NCBI GenBank assembly: GCA_034096865.1
Contig: JAWQFJ010028243.1
Location: 1-64,000, forward strand
From: Theodoxus fluviatilis
Taxonomy: Eukaryota > Mollusca > Gastropoda > Cycloneritida > Neritidae
Length of the DNA: 64,000 nucleotides
Direction of reading: 5' to 3'
How positions within the stretch are numbered: the first letter of the stretch is position 1; each line of letters opens with the position of its first letter. A model generated the notes under the pieces. That model did not search any database and had not been told where the DNA came from. It worked only from the letters and a program-made list of their open reading frames with translations. Below, piece after piece: positions 59,801 to 64,000 of the stretch. The translations under genes were made by a program, and so were the position numbers.

Positions 59801-61991
59801 GTTGACCCCTGAACCAGGTTGGCCCCTGAACCAGGTTGACCCCTGAACCAGGTTGGCTCCTGAACCAGGTTGGCCCCTGAACCAGGTCGGCCCCTGAACC
59901 AGGTTGGCCCCTGACCCAGGTTTGAAGGACCCAGAGAATGTAAATGGGAATACCCCAAATATTTGCTCTGGCTGCTCACACACCTCTTTTTTTCTTTGTT
60001 GGTTTGTACGCAAAACCATCAGTTTTAGAATTACCAATGCACATACAAAGAAACTTTAACAAAATAAATGTAATAATTTATCAAAACTCTATGAAGAATG
60101 CACCAATAGCTATATTATTAAAATGGAAATATGGGTTGAAGTAGTAGTTGAAGTTCAGGCCACCAAGGTACATGATACGACATGGCTTATCATGTAGCTG
60201 AGTGTTTTAGGCAGTCAACTTTAGCTTGGTTTGGGCAGTGACGTATGCACATCTTTACAGTCAGTCAAGAAACATAACCTGGGTTTATACGAATTATAGG
60301 ACTCCATCAAGTGTGCAGGTGATTTATTCATAAACAGTGCATGCTTCATCTATCAAGTGTGCAGGTGATCTATTCATAGACAGTGCATGCTTCATCCATC
60401 AAGTGTGCAGGTAATCTATTCATAGACAGTGCATGCTTCATCCATCAAGTGTGCAGGTGATCTATTCATAGTGCATGCTTCATCCATCAAGTGTGTGGGC
60501 CAAGAGATCACTCGGTTAAGAATGGCCTTGATGGAGATGGTGGCAGCCTCGGTTAAGAATGGCCTTGATGGAGATGGTGGCAGCCTCGGTTAAGAATGGC
60601 CTTGATGGAGATGGTGGCAGCCTCGGTTAAGAATGGCCTTGATGGAGATGGTGGCAGCCTCGGTTAAGAATGGCCTTGATGGAGATGGTGGCAGCCTCGG
60701 TTAAGAATGGCCTTGATGGAGATGGTGGCAGCCTCGGTTAAGAATGGCCTTGATGGAGATGGTGGCAGCCTTGGGCCAAGAGATCACTCGGTTAAGAATG
60801 GCCTTGATGGAGATGGTGGCAGCCTCGGTTAAGAATGGCCTTGATGGAGATGGTGGCAGCCTCGGTTAAGAATGGCCTTGATGGAGATGGTGGCAGCCTT
60901 GGGCCAAGAGATCACTCGGTTAAGAATGGCCTTGATGGAGATGGTGGCAGCCTCGATCACTTTGAGGTGAAGCCCATAAGAAGGATACTAGAAGAATTTA
61001 TTTTACTCCATCCATAATGTTCAGTTCATCAGTCCTGTATTTGTTCCAGTTTGAAATGAGCCATGATGCCAAACTTTCTGTTGAACCAGTTTGATCACAG
61101 CTGTGACCAGTTCCCTGCCTGCTTTCAGGGGGCAAGATGTGCCCAAACTGTGGCAAGCGCATCTACCACGAGAAGTGGAACATAACGCCAGAGCTAGCAG
61201 AGGCGCGATGGGCACACAAGCAAGCACGGCAACGAGAGCTGGAGGAAGTGGAGGACTTCATGAACTCCTAGCACAGACTGGAGGCTCAAACTTGCTCCAG
61301 ACTCTTGTCAGCAGCCATCAAGTCTTGGGACTGGGTCTCTGCTTGAGACAGACTACTCCAAGGGCAGGATTGGCCTGTCATTGTTGCTCTGCGTCCTTTC
61401 AGTGTAGAGGCTTGCTTCATTCAGAAAATGTTTAGTGATGGGCAGTTCTGTATGTTCTGGGTGATCTCATTGTGTGAGTGAGTGAATGCATCATGGGCTG
61501 TGCCTCCTCCTGCCCCCCCGCCCCCCCCCCCCCCCCCCCCCAAACATTACCCCCAGGGTTCTTGCAGCCATTAAAAACCTGGAAAAGTTTTGAAATTCTC
61601 TAGACATTTTTCAAGGGCTTCGAAAAATTTTGAAATTTTGGCTAAAACTGAAAAGTCAAGGAAAAGTTGTGAAATTTCTGGATTGGCTGAAGTTTTTTTC
61701 GATTGTACTTATCGCCATGCTATCATTTTCACTTTTGAAAGTCTTCAATTATTTTCCCTTCCTATCTTTTTATCCAGATTTCAATTTCAGCCCCTAGCAG
61801 TGCAAAAACAGTTGTAAATTTTCATAGATTTGTGCATGAAAATGTCATTTAATTTTTCTAAAAGCAGTGGAAAAGTCATGGAAAAGTTTAGAAATGTCTT
61901 TCCTTGAAGTCTGCAGGAATTATGTGCCGCACTCTTGGTAGGAAACACGTGCAAAAACATCAAACAAGGATTCTTTCTGGTGGAAAATAAA
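32135..61991 (+). CDS. RWD + RING-H2 protein gene (7 coding exons, 331 aa): probable E3 ubiquitin ligase
   Basis: Span of the spliced gene. The coding exons are 32173-32294, 32787-32952, 39985-40205, 41519-41629, 43571-43700, 58917-59019 and 61129-61271. All introns are GT-AG and every phase agrees, giving 331 residues. Residues 1-115 and about 120-215 look like RWD-type folds ([29 protein letters not shown]). A C-terminal RING-H2 has all eight ligands: Cys237, Cys240, Cys265, His267, His270, Cys273, Cys289 and Cys292 ([17 protein letters not shown]). RING-H2 domains recruit E2 enzymes and RWD domains bind partners, so a ubiquitin ligase is the likely role. It is intracellular, with no signal or membrane segment. 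Residues 296-331 form a charged helix ([20 protein letters not shown]). I do not know the vertebrate orthologue. Introns 2 and 5 are bloated by minisatellites. Confidence 0.85.
32173..32294 (+). CDS. RING gene coding exon 1 (residues 1-41)
   Basis: The ATG at 32173 has G at -3 and +4. The frame is closed by TAG at 32104 upstream, and the acceptor at 32134 suggests a separate 5' UTR exon. It encodes [20 protein letters not shown], then [19 protein letters not shown]. The donor choice is set by phase: of the overlapping GTs at 32293 and 32295, only the second (GT|GTAGGC) leaves two bases that join exon 2 in frame (Val41). Confidence 0.75.
32300..32465. repeat. (GT)n tract just inside intron 1
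   Basis: Interrupted GT runs begin 5 bp after the exon 1 donor. UG repeats this close to a 5' splice site often bind splicing regulators such as CELF or TDP-43 family proteins. That role here is inference. Confidence 0.9.
32787..32952 (+). CDS. RING gene coding exon 2 (residues 42-96), RWD-like core
   Basis: The acceptor TTACCATTCTGCAG and donor CAG|GTGAGG are both strong. It encodes [20 protein letters not shown], then [20 protein letters not shown] and [15 protein letters not shown]. The central strand plus YPxxxxL element and the helix after it match RWD domain layout. It ends in phase 0. Confidence 0.85.
33066..33140. repeat. (GT)n with GTGCGC interruptions, intron 2
   Basis: An interrupted GT dinucleotide tract about 110 bp downstream of the exon 2 donor. 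Confidence 0.9.
34061..34176. mobile_element. 116-bp inverted-repeat element shared with the 25.3-kb MULE-like copy
   Basis: It starts ACGTCGTTTAGCTAAGAT and ends with the matching inverted TGAAGCTAAACGACGT. The interior (CCGGCCGCATTAATGTATCT, then GTGACAAACGTCTTGCTCGG) is about 90% identical to 25342-25467. Here it lacks the outer TIRs seen at 25.2 kb. Confidence 0.65.
34244..34314. repeat. 71-bp imperfect palindrome (foldback)
   Basis: The left arm TGTTCAGGAGGCGCAGCG... and the right arm ...CGCTACGCGTCCTGAACA pair over about 31 bp with few mismatches around a loop of about 9 bases (CAATCACAT region). Further copies of the arm end lie at 34028-34040 and inverted at 34228-34237. Confidence 0.75.
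35628..35815 (+). mobile_element. SINE-like repeat, copy 1 of 5
   Basis: The family has a head like GGTCAGAAYAGACCCACC, a stem-forming CTCCCTACG...CGTAGGAG region, ATAACTAGGGACATCGTGAC, TATTCTAAACTATTCTAGTG, and GGCCTTACGTAGCCTACAAA. It ends in a short tandem tail. This copy has ATAACTAGGGACACCGTGAC and ends in a CATC-rich tail. There is no ORF and no clear pol III boxes. Confidence 0.75.
36307..38235 (+). repeat. 47-bp minisatellite, about 41 copies, in intron 2 of the RING gene
   Basis: The unit contains CTCAAATATGCAGGCCCTCT and TCCCCAGTTCCCTTTCCAAA. Variants are CTCT/CTCA before AAATATG, CTCTTCC/CTCAACC, and an extra A in three units. Because 47 is not a multiple of 3 and the unit has no stop in any forward frame, all three plus frames stay open for about 650 codons. 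No gene is implied. Each unit has acceptor-like strings CTCTTCCCCAG and TATGCAG on the transcript strand. Confidence 0.97.
38981..39145 (+). mobile_element. SINE-like repeat, copy 2 of 5
   Basis: Same family as the copy at 35.6 kb and the best preserved here: GGGTCAGAACAAACCCACCG, CTCCCTACGCGATTCGTAGG (hairpin), ATAACTAGGGACATCGTGAC, CTAAACTACTCTAGTGG. Its 3' end runs straight into the CTCC microsatellite. Confidence 0.8.
39146..39385. repeat. (CCCT)n followed by a 24-bp CTGTCCATCACTCACT repeat
   Basis: About 115 bp of CCCT units change to four or five copies of a 24-bp unit. It is the expanded tail of SINE-like copy 2. Confidence 0.95.
39985..40205 (+). CDS. RING gene coding exon 3 (residues 97-170)
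   Basis: The acceptor TTTTTGTTCTTTCAG and donor AT|GTAAGT are consensus. It encodes [20 protein letters not shown], then [20 protein letters not shown], then [20 protein letters not shown] and [13 protein letters not shown]. The helix at the start closes the first RWD-like fold. The strand set and NDYPASQ start a second one. It exits with two bases into exon 4 (Ile170). Confidence 0.85.
40495..41000. repeat. Polypyrimidine minisatellite (CTCTTCCTGCT)n in intron 3
   Basis: About 500 bp of CTCCTGCTCCTCTTCCTGCT-type units. The string CACACACTCCTTCTC recurs at 40517, 40706 and 40892, so a higher-order unit of about 186-189 bp is repeated nearly three times. Open Ser/Cys, Leu and, on minus, Lys/Arg or Glu/Gln frames are compositional artefacts. 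Confidence 0.95.
41069..41250 (+). mobile_element. SINE-like repeat, copy 3 of 5
   Basis: The most diverged copy: GGGTAGGAATAGACCTGTTG, CATCTCCCTAAATTAATTG, then AAGGCTTTACGTAGCCTAGA, with a CATT tail. It lies in intron 3 of the RING gene, in the same orientation as the other four. Confidence 0.65.
41519..41629 (+). CDS. RING gene coding exon 4 (residues 170-207)
   Basis: The acceptor TTCCATGGGCTGCAG is followed by A, which completes Ile170. The exon then encodes [20 protein letters not shown] and [17 protein letters not shown]. It is mainly helical, the probable C-terminal helix of the second RWD-like fold. The donor AA|GTAAGG leaves two bases for exon 5. Confidence 0.85.
41948..42258. repeat. 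14-bp minisatellite, about 22 copies
   Basis: The unit is CAGAGCACAAGCAG, with a CATC variant at its edge and AACTC in place of GCAC in two units. All three plus frames are open because 14 is not a multiple of 3. The TIR element copy B begins 9 bp after the last unit. Confidence 0.95.
42267..42876 (+). mobile_element. TIR element copy B (610 bp), 4-bp target duplication ATTT
   Basis: The ends are GTGACCCTCCATCACAAAAT and ATTTAGTGATGGAGGGTCAC. ATTT flanks exactly at 42263-42266 and 42877-42880. It is the opposite-orientation relative of copy A at 21.9 kb. Landmarks shared by both are GAGAAAAACGCGTTT, TTTGCCACAGAGATGAAGCA, TTGGTTGGCAGCCTA and GATCTGTTGCAGTGG. No ORF encodes a transposase. It lies in intron 4 of the RING gene. 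Confidence 0.88.
43287..43375 (+). mobile_element. tRNA-derived SINE head
   Basis: GATGGTCTAGTAAGCTAAGG and GTTGGACTT resemble a tRNA A-box arm, and GTGGTTCGATCCCAGG is a good B box 40 bp later. It is too diverged for a functional tRNA, and the 3' half has no acceptor stem. It lies in intron 4 of the RING gene. Confidence 0.6.
43571..43700 (+). CDS. RING gene coding exon 5 (residues 207-250), first zinc-ligand pair
   Basis: The acceptor GCATTTTGACAG and donor GCT|GTAAGT are strong. It encodes [20 protein letters not shown], then [20 protein letters not shown] and NPA. Cys237 and Cys240 of CPIC are RING ligands 1 and 2. It ends in phase 0. Intron 5, which follows, is 15.2 kb and is dominated by the 37-bp minisatellite. 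Confidence 0.88.
44077..44260 (+). mobile_element. SINE-like repeat, copy 4 of 5
   Basis: GGGGGGTCAGAATAGACCCA, CATCTCCCGATGCAATTTG, GGGGCATCGTGACTTGATTT, CTACACTATTCTAGTGATT and TTAGCCTACAAAGGCTCATA, with a CCATCCATCCG tail. It lies in intron 5 of the RING gene. Confidence 0.78.
44647..44838. repeat. (CA)n microsatellite
   Basis: About 190 bp of CA units with a few CCCTCCCAC and ACTC interruptions, in intron 5. Confidence 0.95.
45065..47632 (+). repeat. 37-bp GT-rich minisatellite, left block (about 69 copies)
   Basis: The unit contains TGTCCTGTAGCCTGAGTGGT then GTTGTGTGTGTGTAC. The first five units (45065-45310) are the most diverged (CCTTTAGCC, GAGGTGTTG, longer GT). The interior is nearly identical apart from GT-number changes. 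The array is in intron 5 of the RING gene in sense orientation. The minus-strand frame of about 890 codons is an artefact of a unit without stops. Confidence 0.97.
47633..51596. repeat. Noisy, partly inverted 37-bp-repeat sequence (probable assembly error)
   Basis: From about 47765 to 50945 the same repeat appears in reverse complement (CAACACCACTCAGGCTACAG), with dense single-base insertions, deletions and substitutions. From 50960 to 51590 it is noisy in sense orientation. Both neighbours are almost error-free. A 10-N gap lies inside. It reads as an uncorrected long-read patch, possibly a palindromic chimeric read. No frame in it should be treated as coding. Confidence 0.85.
50390..50399. 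other. Assembly gap (10 N)
   Basis: Ten consecutive Ns within the noisy inverted segment. The true array length is therefore unknown. Confidence 1.
51597..58830 (+). repeat. 37-bp GT-rich minisatellite, right block (about 195 copies)
   Basis: Same unit as the left block. Long identical runs (for example 51600-53440 and 54550-57830) are broken by a patch of odd indels at 54180-54440. Variants pile up toward the 3' end (57830-58830: GTGCGTGTG, CTGTAACC, CTGTTGCC, GGTGCTG). Edge divergence with a homogeneous core is the usual signature of unequal exchange. It stops directly at the duplicated exon 6 acceptor. Confidence 0.97.
58835..58880 (+). pseudogene. Decayed duplicate of the start of RING exon 6
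   Basis: 46 bases repeat the first 46 bases of exon 6 (58917-58962) with about four substitutions, including AGTCCC for ACTCCC, AAGACC for AAGGCG and TATTG for TACTG. Its own acceptor TGTGTGGCAG is intact. Splicing here would be in frame for [15 protein letters not shown] and would then hit a TAG inside the adjoining minisatellite unit (GTC CTG TAG). The offset from the real exon is 82 bp. Confidence 0.85.
58917..59019 (+). CDS. RING gene coding exon 6 (residues 251-285), central RING ligands
   Basis: The acceptor is TGTGTATGTGGCAG, GT-rich with few C residues, so rather weak. The donor is ATCG|GTATGT. It encodes [20 protein letters not shown], then [14 protein letters not shown]. Cys265, His267, His270 and Cys273 form the C-x-H-x2-H-x2-C core of a RING-H2. 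It is squeezed between the 37-bp array, a decoy acceptor 82 bp upstream, and a SINE-like repeat 11 bp after the donor. Confidence 0.88.
59031..59165 (+). mobile_element. SINE-like repeat, copy 5 of 5
   Basis: GTTGGGGGTAAGAACTGACC, CTCCCTACCTGATTCATAA, ATAACTAGGGAAACTGTGGC and TGGCCTTAAACACAGGCTGA. Its head supplies a second donor-like GGG|GTAAGA at 59044, 24 bp after the exon 6 donor. Confidence 0.72.
59218..59312. repeat. (ATTC)n microsatellite
   Basis: About 23 units with one AATT interruption, 50 bp after SINE-like copy 5. It is probably its expanded tail. Confidence 0.95.
59600..59925. repeat. 17-bp minisatellite, about 19 copies
   Basis: The unit is GGCCCCTGAACCAGGTT, with GGTC and GGTTGACC variants. 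It lies in intron 6 of the RING gene. Gly-rich frames on minus are artefacts. Confidence 0.95.
60306..60496. repeat. 46-bp tandem repeat, about 4 copies
   Basis: The unit contains CATCAAGTGTGCAGGTGATC and TATTCATAGACAGTGCATGC. The last copy is shortened. It lies in intron 6. Confidence 0.9.
60497..60955. repeat. 37-bp minisatellite with a recurring 22-bp spacer
   Basis: The unit contains CTCGGTTAAGAATGGCCTTG and ATGGAGATGGTGGCAGC, in blocks of 7, 3 and 1 copies. Each block opens with GGGCCAAGAGATCACTCGG, so there is a second level of duplication. It is unrelated in sequence to the intron 5 array. Confidence 0.92.
61129..61271 (+). CDS. RING gene coding exon 7 (residues 285-331), last zinc ligands and C-terminus
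   Basis: The acceptor is CTGCCTGCTTTCAG. GG completes Gly285, then [40 protein letters not shown] and EDFMNS, with TAG at 61269-61271. Cys289 and Cys292 are RING ligands 7 and 8. The highly charged helix after the RING is typical of an extended C-terminal tail. Confidence 0.9.
61550..61935. repeat. Dispersed-repeat-like sequence in the 3' UTR
   Basis: CCTGGAAAAGTTTTGAAATT-type strings occur several times (61575, 61620, 61660, 61865). The flanks GGGTTCTTGCAG and CTGCAGGAATT are weakly inverted. A C-run (61516-61541) precedes it. It is probably an old mobile element within the RING gene 3' UTR. Confidence 0.45.
61986..61991 (+). terminator. Poly(A) signal AATAAA of the RING gene
   Basis: The first canonical AATAAA after the stop (GGAAAATAAAATTC), followed within 20 bases by GT-rich TTCTGTTTGATGTG. 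It would give a 3' UTR of about 740 nt. Confidence 0.6.
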
Positions 61992-62361
61992 ATTCTGTTT
62001 GATGTGAAGTAATATTTTCATATGGTTTATATTGAATGGTCTGAATGATCTTGGATATCAGGGTGATTGGCTCTGCTGTACAAAAAATGTATAGAGGAAG
62101 TTTTAATGTCAACATTTTTTAACATTCTTTTTGGAGGCATGGCATATTAGCAACATTTTCTGTGGTTCATTCTGAAAATTTCAGTTGATTCCTCAGCATG
62201 AATGCTGAATGCTCTCTGCCCACTGCAAAAGACAAATGTTTGCAGTTAAGATGCTCACAGTTTACAGGTGATAATGCTCCCTGGAGGTGCATTTTGATTT
62301 TGTACATTAACTTCTTTTTTTTAGTGATGCAATTCTGAATGTATGGGTGATGGTGAAAGAA

Positions 62362-62362
62362 G

Positions 62363-62437
<75 letters not shown>

Positions 62438-62467
62438 AGGGAGGGAGGGAGGGAGGGAGGGAGGAGG

Positions 62468-62519
<52 letters not shown>
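62362..62519. repeat. Compound (GA)n-(GGGA)n-(GA)n microsatellite
   Basis: A GA run, about nine GGGA units, then GA again. It mirrors the GA-GACA-GA layout at 2.0 kb. Confidence 0.95.
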
Positions 62520-62522
<3 letters not shown>

Positions 62523-62802
62523 AAGCTTGACAGATCAGGGTTCTCTCAGGAGACGTGACAGTGCTTTCTCTGTGTTGGTAGTGGCATGGCCCAGTAGGGA
62601 GACTGCCAAGCAGTGGCGTGGCACCCCAGTGTGGCACCCCCCCTTTCCTTGGCTGGCCTCTCCAGCAGGCTTCCCCTCCAGCAGGGGCCTGACCAGCAGT
62701 GCTGCCACACAGGCGTGGGAACTGAAGACCTGCTTGTGAAGGAAAGCTGTTGTGTGTTTGTGTACAGTTACTCTAGAACTTCTGGGCCTTTCCTACAGAC
62801 CT

Positions 62803-62925
62803 TCATGTGTGTGTGTCTGTGTGTGTGTGTCTGTCTGTGTGTGTGTGTGTGTGTGTCTGTGTGTGTGTGTGTAGATGTGTTTGTGTGTGTGTTTGTACAT
62901 GTGTTTGTGTGTGTGTGTGTGTAGA
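62803..62925. repeat. (GT)n microsatellite
   Basis: Interrupted GT tract with GTCTGT and GTAGATG interruptions. Confidence 0.93.
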
Positions 62926-63020
62926 TGGTTTCATTTCAGTCACTTTACCCATAGTGTTTTCCCAAAGAGTATGTCAGCATTTTTGTGTTCAATTGTATTT
63001 TGGAAGAGGATTTTTTTTTA

Positions 63021-63332
63021 ACTTGAAGGCTGTGGGCACAGGAGATTTGATACAGCGCCTGCATGCATTAAAACTTGAAGGCTGTGGGCACAGGAGACTT
63101 GATACAGTGCCTGCATGCATTAAAACTTGAAGGCTGTGGGCACAGGAGATTTGATACAGCGCCTGCATGCATTAAAACTTGAAGGCTGTGGGCACAGGAA
63201 ATTTGATACAGTGCCTGCATGCATTAAAACTTGAAGGCTGTGGGCACAGGAAACTTGATACAGTGCCTGCATGCATTAAAACTTGAAGGCTGTGGGCACA
63301 GGAGATTTGATACAGTGCCTGCATGCAGAAGT
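63021..63332. repeat. 52-bp minisatellite, 6 copies
   Basis: The unit contains ACTTGAAGGCTGTGGGCACA and GATACAGTGCCTGCATGCAT. It starts at 63021, 63073, 63125, 63177, 63229 and 63281, with GCG/GTG and GAGA/GAAA variants. Confidence 0.95.
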
Positions 63333-64000
63333 AAGGGTAATGTTACTGAAGAAATGAGAAAGGGACCGAGTGCAGTGACTGACCTTGAGGTGCTGGATTT
63401 CTCCATGTCCATGATTGCAGTGCTGCTTGAACTCAAACAATGTGATATCCCTTTCTCCCCCCCCCCCCCCCCCTCTGCCCCTCCCCTCTTCTCCCCCCGC
63501 CCACACACCCCATCTCTTCCCACCCCATCTGTCTGCCCCCTTTTAGTTCATTTTGCTGCATGTTTTTCATGACAGAGGTGATAATGGACTGCAAAATATA
63601 TTCATATTTTGATCCATTGTACATGAGTTTGATATGTCGTTATGATCTGTATCAGATAGAAGGAAAATCAATCGATATTCACTGAGGCATATTGTTTCTT
63701 GAAGGGTTGTTTGTTGTCAAGGTAAAACATAGTTTCTGCACACAAATATGTTGCGGAAAAGATTGTTTATGCATGTTTTATCACTCAAAAGAGGGAGGAA
63801 GAATAACTGGAATGACTGACAAAGGAATACTGGCAGATACGTTGACATTTGAATTCGTTGCCTTTCCTGACATGACAGGGTAAAACGATTTTCCCACCAC
63901 CCCATCTACAGAATTTACAGGTAATCTTTTGTTGTGAGAGTTGAGAGATCATTTAGGCTTCATCGCAGTGACCTTCCAAGATGGGTGAAGCAATCTTATG
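63333..64000. other. Window end; no recognised gene
   Basis: Holds a C-rich/pyrimidine tract (63451-63540). A 63-codon plus-strand frame at 63692-63883 has two CxxxxC-like spacings but no recognisable family or splice context. Confidence 0.35.

Overview
This is eukaryotic genomic DNA, most likely from a marine lophotrochozoan such as a mollusc. The signs are short exons with GT-AG introns, several degenerate non-LTR retrotransposons, non-autonomous DNA transposons, SINE-like repeats with microsatellite tails, and an extreme load of micro- and minisatellites. There are no bacterial gene arrays. The phylum is an inference from repeat style, not from a marker gene.

Two spliced genes and one large single exon can be supported. 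(1) On the minus strand, three phase-compatible exons (9228-9164, 5630-5557, 5254-5188) start a nuclear-looking basic/acidic protein. Its introns hold a 2.3-kb polypyrimidine minisatellite and a dead LINE. (2) On the minus strand, 15517-12525 is one long exon that encodes a trypsin-like serine protease domain (His, Asp and Ser triad visible) with a long C-terminal region. (3) On the plus strand, seven exons between 32173 and 61271 join without a phase error into a 331-residue protein. It has RWD-like folds followed by a C-terminal RING-H2 finger with all eight zinc ligands, so it is a probable E3 ubiquitin ligase.

The rest is mostly repeats. 2.4-5.0 kb is a CR1/L2-like LINE remnant split by a 232-bp terminal-inverted-repeat (TIR) element. 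10.4-11.9 kb is a 25-bp minisatellite with higher-order structure. 16.5-18.2 and 20.4-21.4 kb are L1/Tx1-like ORF2 and ORF1 remnants. 26.1-29.5 kb is a more complete CR1/L2-like LINE whose 3' tail is a 184-bp AAT array. A 600-bp TIR element family has two copies (21.9 and 42.3 kb), each with a perfect 4-bp target duplication. A 308-bp element at 25.2 kb has long TIRs and a perfect 11-bp target duplication, as in Mutator-like elements. Five copies of one SINE-like repeat sit in the introns of the RING gene, all in the same orientation.

The most striking structure is intron 5 of the RING gene. It carries about 10 kb of a 37-bp GT-rich minisatellite that ends at the exon 6 splice acceptor. The last units contain a decayed second copy of that acceptor and of the first 46 bases of exon 6, and the repeat unit itself carries the exon's start-of-exon motif. 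This suggests the array grew from the intron-exon junction. Within the array, 47.6-51.6 kb is noisy, partly inverted and contains 10 Ns, so it looks like unpolished long-read sequence and not biology.
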